Made by a program: the position numbers and the translations under genes
Notes under the pieces: generated by a model
Told to the model about the DNA's origin: nothing
Seen by the model: only the letters and a program-made list of their open reading frames with translations
Databases searched by the model: none
NCBI GenBank assembly: GCA_947499975.1
Contig: CANMQE010000001.1
Coordinates: forward strand, 1,302,001 to 1,366,000
Length of the DNA: 64,000 nucleotides
Reading direction: 5' to 3'
Source of the DNA: an uncultured Sphingomonadaceae bacterium
GTDB taxonomy: Bacteria > Pseudomonadota > Alphaproteobacteria > Sphingomonadales > Sphingomonadaceae
Shown: piece after piece, positions 25,607 to 32,929 of the stretch
How positions within the stretch are numbered: the first letter of the stretch is position 1
Layout: each line of letters begins with the position of its first letter

Positions 25607-25968
25607 TGCGAGGCGTCAGCGTCCTTTTGCTCTTGGTCTTATCCGCGTGCTCCATTGCACACGAAGATGAGCGTAACGAGCTTGTGGTCGTTACGGGCAA
25701 ACTGGAAAACCTCAGCTACGAATCTGCCGGTATTCCTGACGACGTGATCGGCCACGGCTACATCACAGCGAACTTGTATGTTTCCGAAGTTCATTCAGGA
25801 TTGGTCGATGCCCAGTTGCTGAGGATCGAGTACTACAATCACACCTATCTTCAGGAGCAGGAAGGTATGACTTTCCGCCTAAAAAGAGTGGACGATGGAA
25901 CCTATATAGCCTGCGCTAGCGAAGGCAGTTCCGGCTATAAATGCGAAGGTTTAGAGGACGACCAATGA
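25606..25968 (+). CDS. Small hypothetical lipoprotein coupled to ligB
   Basis: The 120-residue protein starts at an ATG overlapping the ligB stop and has a lipobox (LVLSAC, cysteine about residue 14), so it should be a lipid-anchored periplasmic protein. The rest looks like one small beta domain (ELVVVTGKLENLSYES; GYITANLYVSEVHSG), with two C-terminal cysteines (IACASEG and YKCEGL). I recognise no family. Its codons are visibly less GC-rich than those of the flanking genes. It overlaps the next gene by 4 bases (ATGA), so it is tightly built into the ligAB-aldehyde dehydrogenase unit although nothing in that pathway obviously needs a lipoprotein. Confidence 0.8.
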   Translation: MRGVSVLLLLVLSACSIAHEDERNELVVVTGKLENLSYESAGIPDDVIGHGYITANLYVSEVHSGLVDAQLLRIEYYNHTYLQEQEGMTFRLKRVDDGTYIACASEGSSGYKCEGLEDDQ

Positions 25969-27314
25969 CCGATCAACCCACCGCCGCCGATCTTTCCGCC
26001 GATATTGCCCGCGTGTTCGAGGCGCAAAAGGCCAACCAGTGGAACGTGAAGGCCAGCGACGCCGCCGCGCGCAAGGCGAAACTGGCGAGGCTGAAGAACG
26101 CGGTGGAAGCCCGTGCCGACGAGATCGTCGCCGCCGTGCTGAAGGATACGCGCAAGCCCGAAAGCGAGATCCGCACCACCGAGGTGATGGGCGTGATGGG
26201 CAACATCCAGTTCAATATCGACAACCTCGATGAATGGATGCAGCCTGAGGAAGTCACCCCCAGCAACAATCCGAACGACAAGGCGATGATCGTGCCCGAA
26301 GCGCGCGGCGTGTGCCTGATCCTCGGCCCGTGGAATTTCCCCATGGGGCTCACCTTCGGCCCCGTGGCGGCAGCCGTTGCTGCGGGCAACACCTGCATGG
26401 TGAAGCTGACGGACTTGTGCCCCAATGTGGCAAGAATCGCGAAGGCAATCGTGGACGAAGTGTTCGACGAGAACGAGGTCTGCGTGTTCGAGGGCGATGT
26501 TTCCGTGGCGGAGGCTCTGCTGGAACTGCCGTTCAACCACATCTTCTTCACCGGCAGCCCCCGCGTGGGCAAGATCGTGATGGCGGCAGCGGCAAGGCAC
26601 CTCTCCACCGTCACGCTGGAGCTGGGCGGCAAGAGCCCCGTCATCATCGACCAGGGTGCGGACATTGCACCCGTCGCCGCCGCGCTGGCGGGTGCCAAGC
26701 AGTTCAACGGCGGGCAGGCCTGCATCTGCCCCGATTACGTGTTCGTACCCGAAGGGAAGCAGGACGAACTGGTCGAGGGCTTCAAGGCCAACGTGCGCAG
26801 CAACCTCTACAGCACCGGCGAGATCGACAAATCGGCCATCGCGCAAATCGTGAACCAGCGCAATTTCGACCGCGTGAGTTCCATGGTGGACGATGCGGTG
26901 GACAAGGGCGCAACCATCGCCGTGGGCGGCGAGATGGATGCAGAAGATCTCACCATCCACCCCACCATGCTCACCGATGTCACCCCGCAGATGACGATCA
27001 TGCAGGACGAGATCTTCGCCCCCGTGCTGCCGGTGATGACATACGACACGCTGGACCAGGTGATCGACTATATCGAGGCGCGGGAGAAGCCGCTGGCGCT
27101 CTACATGTTCTCCAACAGCGAGGAAAACATGGAGAAGGTGCTGAAGCGCACCAGTTCAGGCGGCACCACGCTGAACGGCGTGTTCTCGCACTACCTTGAA
27201 AACCGGCTGCCCTTCGGCGGCGTGAATGGCAGCGGCATGGGCAGCTATCACGGGGTTTGGGGCTTTCGTGAGTTCAGCCATCACCGCTCCGTCTACAAGC
27301 ACGTGGCGGCCTGA
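25965..27314 (+). CDS. Aldehyde dehydrogenase, class 3-like (candidate vanillin/coniferaldehyde dehydrogenase)
   Basis: The 449-residue NAD(P)-dependent enzyme has the ALDH3-type nucleotide site (FFTGSPRVGK), the general base Glu219 (VTLELGGKSP) and the catalytic Cys253 (FNGGQACICPDY). It lacks the N-terminal extension of the longer ALDH classes. ATG 25965 overlaps the lipoprotein stop by 4 bases. Placed after ferBA and ligAB, it could oxidise vanillin from FerB to vanillate, or coniferaldehyde to ferulate; context suggests this but substrate specificity cannot be read from the motifs. The SYK-6 vanillin dehydrogenase LigV is, as I recall, of a different ALDH class, so I give no symbol. Confidence 0.85.
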   Translation: MTDQPTAADLSADIARVFEAQKANQWNVKASDAAARKAKLARLKNAVEARADEIVAAVLKDTRKPESEIRTTEVMGVMGNIQFNIDNLDEWMQPEEVTPSNNPNDKAMIVPEARGVCLILGPWNFPMGLTFGPVAAAVAAGNTCMVKLTDLCPNVARIAKAIVDEVFDENEVCVFEGDVSVAEALLELPFNHIFFTGSPRVGKIVMAAAARHLSTVTLELGGKSPVIIDQGADIAPVAAALAGAKQFNGGQACICPDYVFVPEGKQDELVEGFKANVRSNLYSTGEIDKSAIAQIVNQRNFDRVSSMVDDAVDKGATIAVGGEMDAEDLTIHPTMLTDVTPQMTIMQDEIFAPVLPVMTYDTLDQVIDYIEAREKPLALYMFSNSEENMEKVLKRTSSGGTTLNGVFSHYLENRLPFGGVNGSGMGSYHGVWGFREFSHHRSVYKHVAA

Positions 27315-27397
27315 GGTGCCGGCGGGCGCCCTGCCCCGCCAGACTTGGGCGGATTAACTAGCCTGAGGCGCTCGCACTGTCTGTCCCTCGCGCAAGA

Positions 27398-28576
27398 TCA
27401 GCCTTTTACGACCTTCACGCGCGCTTTCAGATCGGTGCGGCAGAAGGCGTGGAGGAAGCAGGTCTGCTCCCCCATATCCAGCGCCGCACGGGCAAAGGTG
27501 CTGTCCTCGTCGGAATGCAGGTAGACATGGGTTTCCACGGGGTCGGCCATGCCGGCAGAGCCTGTTTTGCCACTCGCCCCGCCACGCGAAAAATGAATGT
27601 CCTGCACGATATTGTAGGCGTCCAGATGCTTCTTCGCGATCTTGGCATAGCGGCCCAGCTGGGTCATGAAACAGAAGCCGATACCGGCGGCCATGTAGCT
27701 GATCGCATCGGGCGCGCGGCCTTCCTCGTCGCACAGGAAATGGAAGATGCTGCCATGCGGATTGAACAACTGCTGTTCGACCAGTTTCATGCCGTCTTCG
27801 CGAAGAGTGCAGATGCCGCGAATATGCAAGGTCCGGTCCTGCTCCTCCGCCAGTGAGGAGCCTTGGGACGACGTGGCTTCGTCGGTCAATGGGCTGAGAT
27901 CGCCGCGCCTGATGATGTCTTCCACCGGCAAGGGGTGCACGCCCTCGATCATCCCTTCCGGGTCGGACGGGACATCGCCAGGCACACCTTTGGCCTTGTC
28001 GGGGATCACCTGCCGCCCCTTGTGGGTCAGCGTGAACAGCGAATCCTTCTCGCCGCGCATCAGGCCGTTCAGCGGCGATGCGGCAACGGCATCATAGACC
28101 AGTGCGCGAAGGGTTTCTGCGTCGCTCTCGCTGTCGATCTGCGCTTCCAGCGCGATGTCCTTCGCACCGCCGGTCATCGTGCCTTTCAGCGCGCTGCCTT
28201 TCATGGTGTAGAAATTGTCCTGCACCAGTTTCACGCTGGTGATCGCGATGCCGCGCTGCTGCGCCAGCGCCAGCAGTTCGGTCATATAGCTGGAGACCAT
28301 GCCGACCGTGAGGAAGCTCAAGGGACACGGCGCCTCGTTGAACCCGTCGAGGTAGGCACCCTCGTCTGACACCACGCGCCACACCTTGTCGCTGTCGGAC
28401 GATGCAAGCAGCCCTTCCTTCTGCATCACCGATAGCGAGCGGGCGGAAAGGCGCACGGACTGGCCCAGCCTGTCCGTCGGCGGCGTGAGGATGTTTGCGC
28501 CGTCATCCACAGGGAAGAATGACGGTCGCCTATCGGCACCCAGGACGTTCTCGTGAGATTTCCCAGCCGTGCTCAC
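27398..28576 (-). CDS. Double OsmC/Ohr-like domain protein
   Basis: The 392-residue protein appears to contain two OsmC-type folds. The first (about residues 75-190) has the helix with cysteine in APCPLSFLTVGMVSSYMTELLALAQQRGI. The second (about 265-390) has APDAISYMAAGIGFCFMTQLGRYAKI and a second cysteine site, EQTCFLHA. OsmC/Ohr proteins reduce organic hydroperoxides with paired cysteines, but the fused form is unusual and its reaction is unknown to me. It is the last gene of a three-gene minus-strand operon and overlaps the CoA-transferase stop by 4 bases. A role in that operon's aromatic pathway is inferred only from context. Confidence 0.72.
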   Translation of the reverse strand: MSTAGKSHENVLGADRRPSFFPVDDGANILTPPTDRLGQSVRLSARSLSVMQKEGLLASSDSDKVWRVVSDEGAYLDGFNEAPCPLSFLTVGMVSSYMTELLALAQQRGIAITSVKLVQDNFYTMKGSALKGTMTGGAKDIALEAQIDSESDAETLRALVYDAVAASPLNGLMRGEKDSLFTLTHKGRQVIPDKAKGVPGDVPSDPEGMIEGVHPLPVEDIIRRGDLSPLTDEATSSQGSSLAEEQDRTLHIRGICTLREDGMKLVEQQLFNPHGSIFHFLCDEEGRAPDAISYMAAGIGFCFMTQLGRYAKIAKKHLDAYNIVQDIHFSRGGASGKTGSAGMADPVETHVYLHSDEDSTFARAALDMGEQTCFLHAFCRTDLKARVKVVKG

Positions 28577-29706
28577 TCATCGTCATCCTTGGGCAGCATC
28601 GGCGATGGCTTGCCCACGGCAAGGGATGCGTCGGAAAACACGATAGGCGTGCGCAGGCCTTTCAGACCTTCCTCCTCCAGATCCACCACCATGCCGCGCG
28701 CCGCAATCTGCGGATCGGTCAGCGCCTGTTTCACGGTGTTGATGGGCCCTGCCGGAATGCCCCTGTTCTCCATCTTGCGCAGCACGTCGTCGCGCGCCAT
28801 CTCGCCGATGCGCTGGACGATGGAAGCCGACAGCGAAACGCGGTTCTTCACGCGCCGCGTATTCGTGGTCCATTCCTCGCGCAGCGGCAGGTCTATCGCC
28901 TCGCTGAAACGCTGGAACTGGCGATCATTGCCCACGGCCACGATCAGCCAGCCATCCTTCGCCTTGAACGCCTCGTAAGGGGCGATGTTGGGATGGGAAT
29001 TGCCCATGCGTTTCGGGCTGCGGCCCGATGCCAAGAAGTTCATCGCTTGGTTGCCCAGCGTGCCCACCATCACATCGAACAGCGCCATGTCCACCATCTG
29101 CCCGCGCCCGGTTGTCTCGCGCTGGTGCAGCGCGGCCTGGATGCCGATCACGGCGTAGAGGCCGGTCATGATATCGGCATAGGCGACGCCCATCTTGGTA
29201 GGCGCGCTCTCGGGCGTGCCGGTAAGATCCATGATCCCGCCCATGCCCTGGATGATGAAGTCATACCCGGCGCGGCCCGCGTAAGGGCCATCATGGCCAA
29301 AGCCGGTGATGGAGCAGTATACGAGACGCGGGTTCGCGGCTTTCAGGCTGTCGTAATCGAGGCCGAATTTCGCAAGACTGCCGCTTTTGAAATTCTCGAT
29401 CACCACGTCGGCTTCCGCGATCAGGGCGTGGATCTTCTTCAGGTCGCCCGCGCGGTTGAAATCGGCGACCACGCTTTCCTTCCCGCGATTGGCGGCGTGG
29501 AAATAGGCGGCATCCTTGCTGCCGTCGGGCCGGTCGATGAATGGCGGGCCCCAGCGGCGCGTATCGTCGCCCTCGGGGCTTTCCACCTTCACCACCTCTG
29601 CCCCCAGATCGGCCAGGGTCTGCCCTGCCCATGGTCCCGCCAGGATGCGGGCAAGTTCGACGACCTTGATGCCGTCCAGCGGCGCGTTCTGGTGAGTATC
29701 GCTCAT
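28573..29706 (-). CDS. CaiB/BaiF-family (class III) CoA-transferase
   Basis: Class III transferases move CoA between carboxylic acids through an aspartyl thioester. The 377-residue protein has the family start DGIKVVELARILAGPWAGQTLADLGAEVVKVE, the DTRRWGPPF segment, the probable catalytic aspartate in YDFIIQGMGGIMDLTG and the FKAKDGWLIVAVGND motif. Its length is slightly under the family norm. It sits between the LigW-like amidohydrolase and the double OsmC protein. The acyl donor and acceptor cannot be predicted from sequence. Confidence 0.9.
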   Translation of the reverse strand: MSDTHQNAPLDGIKVVELARILAGPWAGQTLADLGAEVVKVESPEGDDTRRWGPPFIDRPDGSKDAAYFHAANRGKESVVADFNRAGDLKKIHALIAEADVVIENFKSGSLAKFGLDYDSLKAANPRLVYCSITGFGHDGPYAGRAGYDFIIQGMGGIMDLTGTPESAPTKMGVAYADIMTGLYAVIGIQAALHQRETTGRGQMVDMALFDVMVGTLGNQAMNFLASGRSPKRMGNSHPNIAPYEAFKAKDGWLIVAVGNDRQFQRFSEAIDLPLREEWTTNTRRVKNRVSLSASIVQRIGEMARDDVLRKMENRGIPAGPINTVKQALTDPQIAARGMVVDLEEEGLKGLRTPIVFSDASLAVGKPSPMLPKDDDE

Positions 29707-29731
29707 CCGCTCCGCCTAGGCGTTATGCGGC

Positions 29732-29757
29732 GGCAGGTAAACGCGCGTTTACCTGCC
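29732..29757. promoter_or_regulatory. Perfect 26-base palindrome between amidohydrolase and CoA-transferase genes
   Basis: The half-site GGCAGGTAAACGC is followed at once by its exact reverse complement, with no spacer. It occupies most of the 64-base gap between the two cistrons. Without a loop or T-tract it fits a dimeric-regulator site, or a cruciform or RNA-processing element, better than a terminator. Confidence 0.65.
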
Positions 29758-29770
29758 TGCCCCTGACTGC

Positions 29771-30808
29771 CTATTGCGGCGCGATGTGGAACACCCGCTC
29801 CGCATTGCCGTGGCACAGGGCGTGCCGCTCTGCATCGGTGCATTCGAAGCTGTCGATGAAATCCACCGCCGGCTGCATTGGCTGATACGGATAGTCGATC
29901 GCCCAGATGACGTTGTCGATCCCCATGCGCGCGATGGCGTAGCGCAGCGCGAGGTGATCCTCCACGCCGCTGGTGGTGAAGACGAAATTGTCGCGGAAAT
30001 ATTCCTCCATGCTGCGCTCGGTCTTCGGCGCGCGGCCCACCTTCTGCGCACGGCTGTTCATGAAATTGATCCGCCAGATGAAGAAGGGCACCATCTCGCC
30101 CATGTGGCCGACGCAGATCTTCAGCCTGGGGAAGCGATCGAACACGCCGCTCGCCATCATGCGCAGCATCATGGTGCCCACTTCCACGCCGTAGCCCCAC
30201 ATGGCCGAATCCATCGCGTAATCCTGCAACGGGCCTTTCAGCGAATCAGAAGGTGCGCGTGGATGGATATAGATGCAGGCATCATGCGCCTCTGCCGCTT
30301 CGAGAATGGGCCAGAAACGGTAATCATCGAAATAGTCGCCGTGGGTGTGGCTGTTCACCACCAGCCCGTTCAGCTTCAGCCCTGTCATCACGCGCTCCAC
30401 CTCCTTCGCGGCGCGTTTCGGGCTGTGCGGGGCAAAGCTGCCCAACCCGGCAAAGCGATCGGGGCGATTGGCGCAGATTTCCGCCAACCGGTCGTTGGAT
30501 AGGGCGGCCAGATCGGTGGCGGTGTCGGCATCGAACATCTGCACGCCGGGCGCCGTCAGCGTGAGAAGGTGCATGTCCACGCCTGCCTCGTCCATCGTGG
30601 GCAGGCGCTTCGCCTCCACGTCCAGCAGGCCTTGCAGGAAGTTCATCTTGCCGTAGCCCGAGGTGTCCTCGCCAGCATCGTAGATACCGGCCACCAGCAG
30701 CTTGTCCAGGCTCTGGCTGGGGCTGCGCGCCACCTTCTTCAGTTCGGCGGCGACTTCGGGGATCGTCCATGCTTCTTCGCAGGCGATCAGGCGGCATTTG
30801 TTTCCCAT
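29771..30808 (-). CDS. Amidohydrolase-2 family decarboxylase-like protein (LigW-like)
   Basis: The 345-residue TIM-barrel metalloenzyme resembles the group of 5-carboxyvanillate decarboxylase (LigW), gamma-resorcylate decarboxylase and ACMS decarboxylase. Likely metal or active-site segments are the N-terminal ACEEAW (the LigW equivalent is TEEAF), NSHTHGDYFDDYRFWPI, IYIHPRAPSD, VGHMGEMVPF and the aspartate in AIDYPYQ. ATG 30808 has a purine-rich ribosome-binding site at good spacing. It heads an operon with a CoA-transferase and a double OsmC protein, and faces an AraC regulator. Decarboxylation of an aromatic acid is the best guess; hydrolysis or hydration (as in LigJ or LigY) is possible. 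Confidence 0.85.
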   Translation of the reverse strand: MGNKCRLIACEEAWTIPEVAAELKKVARSPSQSLDKLLVAGIYDAGEDTSGYGKMNFLQGLLDVEAKRLPTMDEAGVDMHLLTLTAPGVQMFDADTATDLAALSNDRLAEICANRPDRFAGLGSFAPHSPKRAAKEVERVMTGLKLNGLVVNSHTHGDYFDDYRFWPILEAAEAHDACIYIHPRAPSDSLKGPLQDYAMDSAMWGYGVEVGTMMLRMMASGVFDRFPRLKICVGHMGEMVPFFIWRINFMNSRAQKVGRAPKTERSMEEYFRDNFVFTTSGVEDHLALRYAIARMGIDNVIWAIDYPYQPMQPAVDFIDSFECTDAERHALCHGNAERVFHIAPQ

Positions 30809-30896
30809 GGTTTCCTCTCTCTCTCCCATTAGTTGAGCAATCAATTAGCACGCATGGAGATTTGCCATAGGACTTTTGCGCGGTAAAAAGATCCGC

Positions 30897-31871
30897 ATGG
30901 CGACTGCGCAACCCACACGGCATGCCGAAAGCTGGACTTCGGCGGGCCTCGCCCGGCCGGAGGCGCTACGCGAATGGCGCGAATGGGCAGCCAGCACCAT
31001 CGCCCCGATCGAGGTGGAGGTGTTCGACACCGATTCCTTTGCCGCGCGCTGGGTGAGCCACGGGATCGGTCAGCTTCGCCTGCTGCACCTGCACGCCCCT
31101 GCCCAGCGCGTGACGCACACCGGCATGGAAGGCAGCGCGGGCCGTGCAGCTCCCTCCATCCAGCTGGTGTATGCGCGCCGCGGCGCCATGAAGACGCTGA
31201 TGGGTGGCAAGAGCTTCACGGTGGAGCCGGGCCAGTTCACATTGCTGGACAACACCCGTTTCTACCAGATGGAGATGCAGACCGAGCACGAGTGCCTGGA
31301 CCTGATGATGCCGCAAGGCTGGCTTGAGAAGTACCTGCCCGATCCCGGCGCCCTGCTGGCGCGGCCCTTTTCCGCAAGCGAGGGATGGGGCAAGCCGCTG
31401 GGTGCCTTGCTGGAAACCATGCTGGACGGGCTGGACGATGCCCCTCTGCCCCGCCCCCTGATCGCAGAGCAGGTGGGAACGCTGCTGGCGCTGGCGACGG
31501 GTGTGGAGGAGACGGTGGGCGGCACCCGCCACCGCGGGCAGATGGCGCGCCGCGTGCTGCGCCGGATAGAGAGCAATTATGCCGATCCCGCGCTGTCACC
31601 CCGTGCTGTGGCGGACGAATGCGGCATATCGAAACGCTATCTGCAAACCCTGCTGGCAGGCAGCGGCACCAGCTTCGTGCAGGAGCTCAACGCCATGCGG
31701 CTGGACCGGGCCAGCGACATGCTGATGGATCCGCGCGCGGTGGGCCTGCCGGTTGCCGACATCGCCTTTCGCAACGGCTTTCTCGATCCGGGCTATTTCA
31801 CCCGGCTTTTCCGCAAACGCTTTGGCGTGACGCCCAGCGCCTGGCGCGCAGGGCACGCCCCGCAAAGTTGA
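30897..31871 (+). CDS. AraC-family transcriptional regulator
   Basis: The protein is about 324 residues, with an N-terminal cupin-like sensor (about 60-160, AraC-binding-like-2 type: FTVEPGQFTLLDNTRFYQMEM) and a C-terminal AraC DNA-binding domain with two helix-turn-helices (LSPRAVADECGISKRYLQTLLAGSGTSF and VADIAFRNGFLDPGYFTRLFRKRFGVTPSAWR). The sensor type is that of FeaR/NphR regulators, which often respond to aromatic acids or amines. It is divergent from the amidohydrolase operon by 88 bases and 19 bases upstream of an esterase gene, so either unit may be its target. Confidence 0.9.
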   Translation: MATAQPTRHAESWTSAGLARPEALREWREWAASTIAPIEVEVFDTDSFAARWVSHGIGQLRLLHLHAPAQRVTHTGMEGSAGRAAPSIQLVYARRGAMKTLMGGKSFTVEPGQFTLLDNTRFYQMEMQTEHECLDLMMPQGWLEKYLPDPGALLARPFSASEGWGKPLGALLETMLDGLDDAPLPRPLIAEQVGTLLALATGVEETVGGTRHRGQMARRVLRRIESNYADPALSPRAVADECGISKRYLQTLLAGSGTSFVQELNAMRLDRASDMLMDPRAVGLPVADIAFRNGFLDPGYFTRLFRKRFGVTPSAWRAGHAPQS

Positions 31872-31890
31872 ACTGGCAGATATTCAGACC

Positions 31891-32757
31891 ATGAAATTCA
31901 TTTTCGCGCTGATCGTGCTGGCGGCCATCGGGCTGGGCGTCGCCTACTGGACCTCGCCGCTCCACACCTTCAACACGCTGGTGCCCAAGGATGGCAATGC
32001 GCGCAAACTGGCCGAAGGTGTCGCATTCGGCGAAAACCCGCGCCAGCGGCTGGACATCTATGCTCCCGCGGAATCGCCCGATATACGCCTGCCCATGATC
32101 GTATTCTTCTACGGCGGCAGCTGGAACAGCGGCACGCGCACGGGGTATGATTTTGCAGGCAAGGCGCTGGCCGCGCAGGGTTTCGTCGTGGTGGTGCCCG
32201 ATTACCGCCTCGTGCCCGAAACACGCTATCCCGGCTTCGTGCAGGATGGCGCGGCGGCGGTGCGCTGGGCGCGGGAAAACATTGCCGAATACGGCGGTGA
32301 TCCTGAAAACGTGGTGCTGAGCGGCCATTCCGCCGGCGCATATATCGCGGCCATGCTGGCGTATGACGATCGCTGGCTGGGGGACGATCACAGCGCGGTG
32401 CGCGGCTTTGCCGGGCTTGCGGGCCCGTTCGATTTCCTGCCGCTGGATACCGATTCCACCCGCGCCGCCTTTGGCGATTGGCCAGACCTTCCAGAAACGC
32501 AGCCGGTGAACTGGGCCGGCAAGGGCGATCCGCCCGCGCTGCTGCTGCACGGCAAGCTGGATACGACGGTGAAGCCGCGCAACGCCGTGGCGCTGGCGGC
32601 CGCGCTGGACAATGCGGGCGTCGATGCACGGGTGATCGAATATGAGGGTGTCGACCATATCGACATTCTCACCCACCTATCGCGCCCCTTGCGTTCTCGC
32701 AGCACGGTGCTGCGGGATCTGGCGCAATTCGCCCACGCGCGAACACGCGGCGATTAA
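31891..32757 (+). CDS. Alpha/beta hydrolase (carboxylesterase, BD-FAE-like)
   Basis: The 288-residue protein has an N-terminal membrane or signal helix (MKFIFALIVLAAIGLGVAYW) and an alpha/beta-hydrolase core with the oxyanion segment FFYGGSWNSG, the nucleophile elbow GHSAGAYIA, an acid in HGKLDTTV and a histidine in GVDHIDI. The HSL/BD-FAE group includes feruloyl and xylan-acetyl esterases, so release of hydroxycinnamic acids from polysaccharide is possible. It follows the AraC gene by 19 bases, and a 172-base gap separates it from the kinase/carboxylase operon. Confidence 0.85.
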   Translation: MKFIFALIVLAAIGLGVAYWTSPLHTFNTLVPKDGNARKLAEGVAFGENPRQRLDIYAPAESPDIRLPMIVFFYGGSWNSGTRTGYDFAGKALAAQGFVVVVPDYRLVPETRYPGFVQDGAAAVRWARENIAEYGGDPENVVLSGHSAGAYIAAMLAYDDRWLGDDHSAVRGFAGLAGPFDFLPLDTDSTRAAFGDWPDLPETQPVNWAGKGDPPALLLHGKLDTTVKPRNAVALAAALDNAGVDARVIEYEGVDHIDILTHLSRPLRSRSTVLRDLAQFAHARTRGD

Positions 32758-32929
32758 CGCGCCATCAAGACAAAATCTCCTGCGCTTTTGTCCTATTGGC
32801 GCTGCGCATTAATCCTTTGCCGCCGGTGTAGGCATGCGTAATCTCGATGCAGAAACGCCAGGCAGGCAGGTACTCCCGAAAAAAGAGGAGGCGGCCCGTC
32901 AGGTCAGCATTTGAGAGGATGCCAAACCC

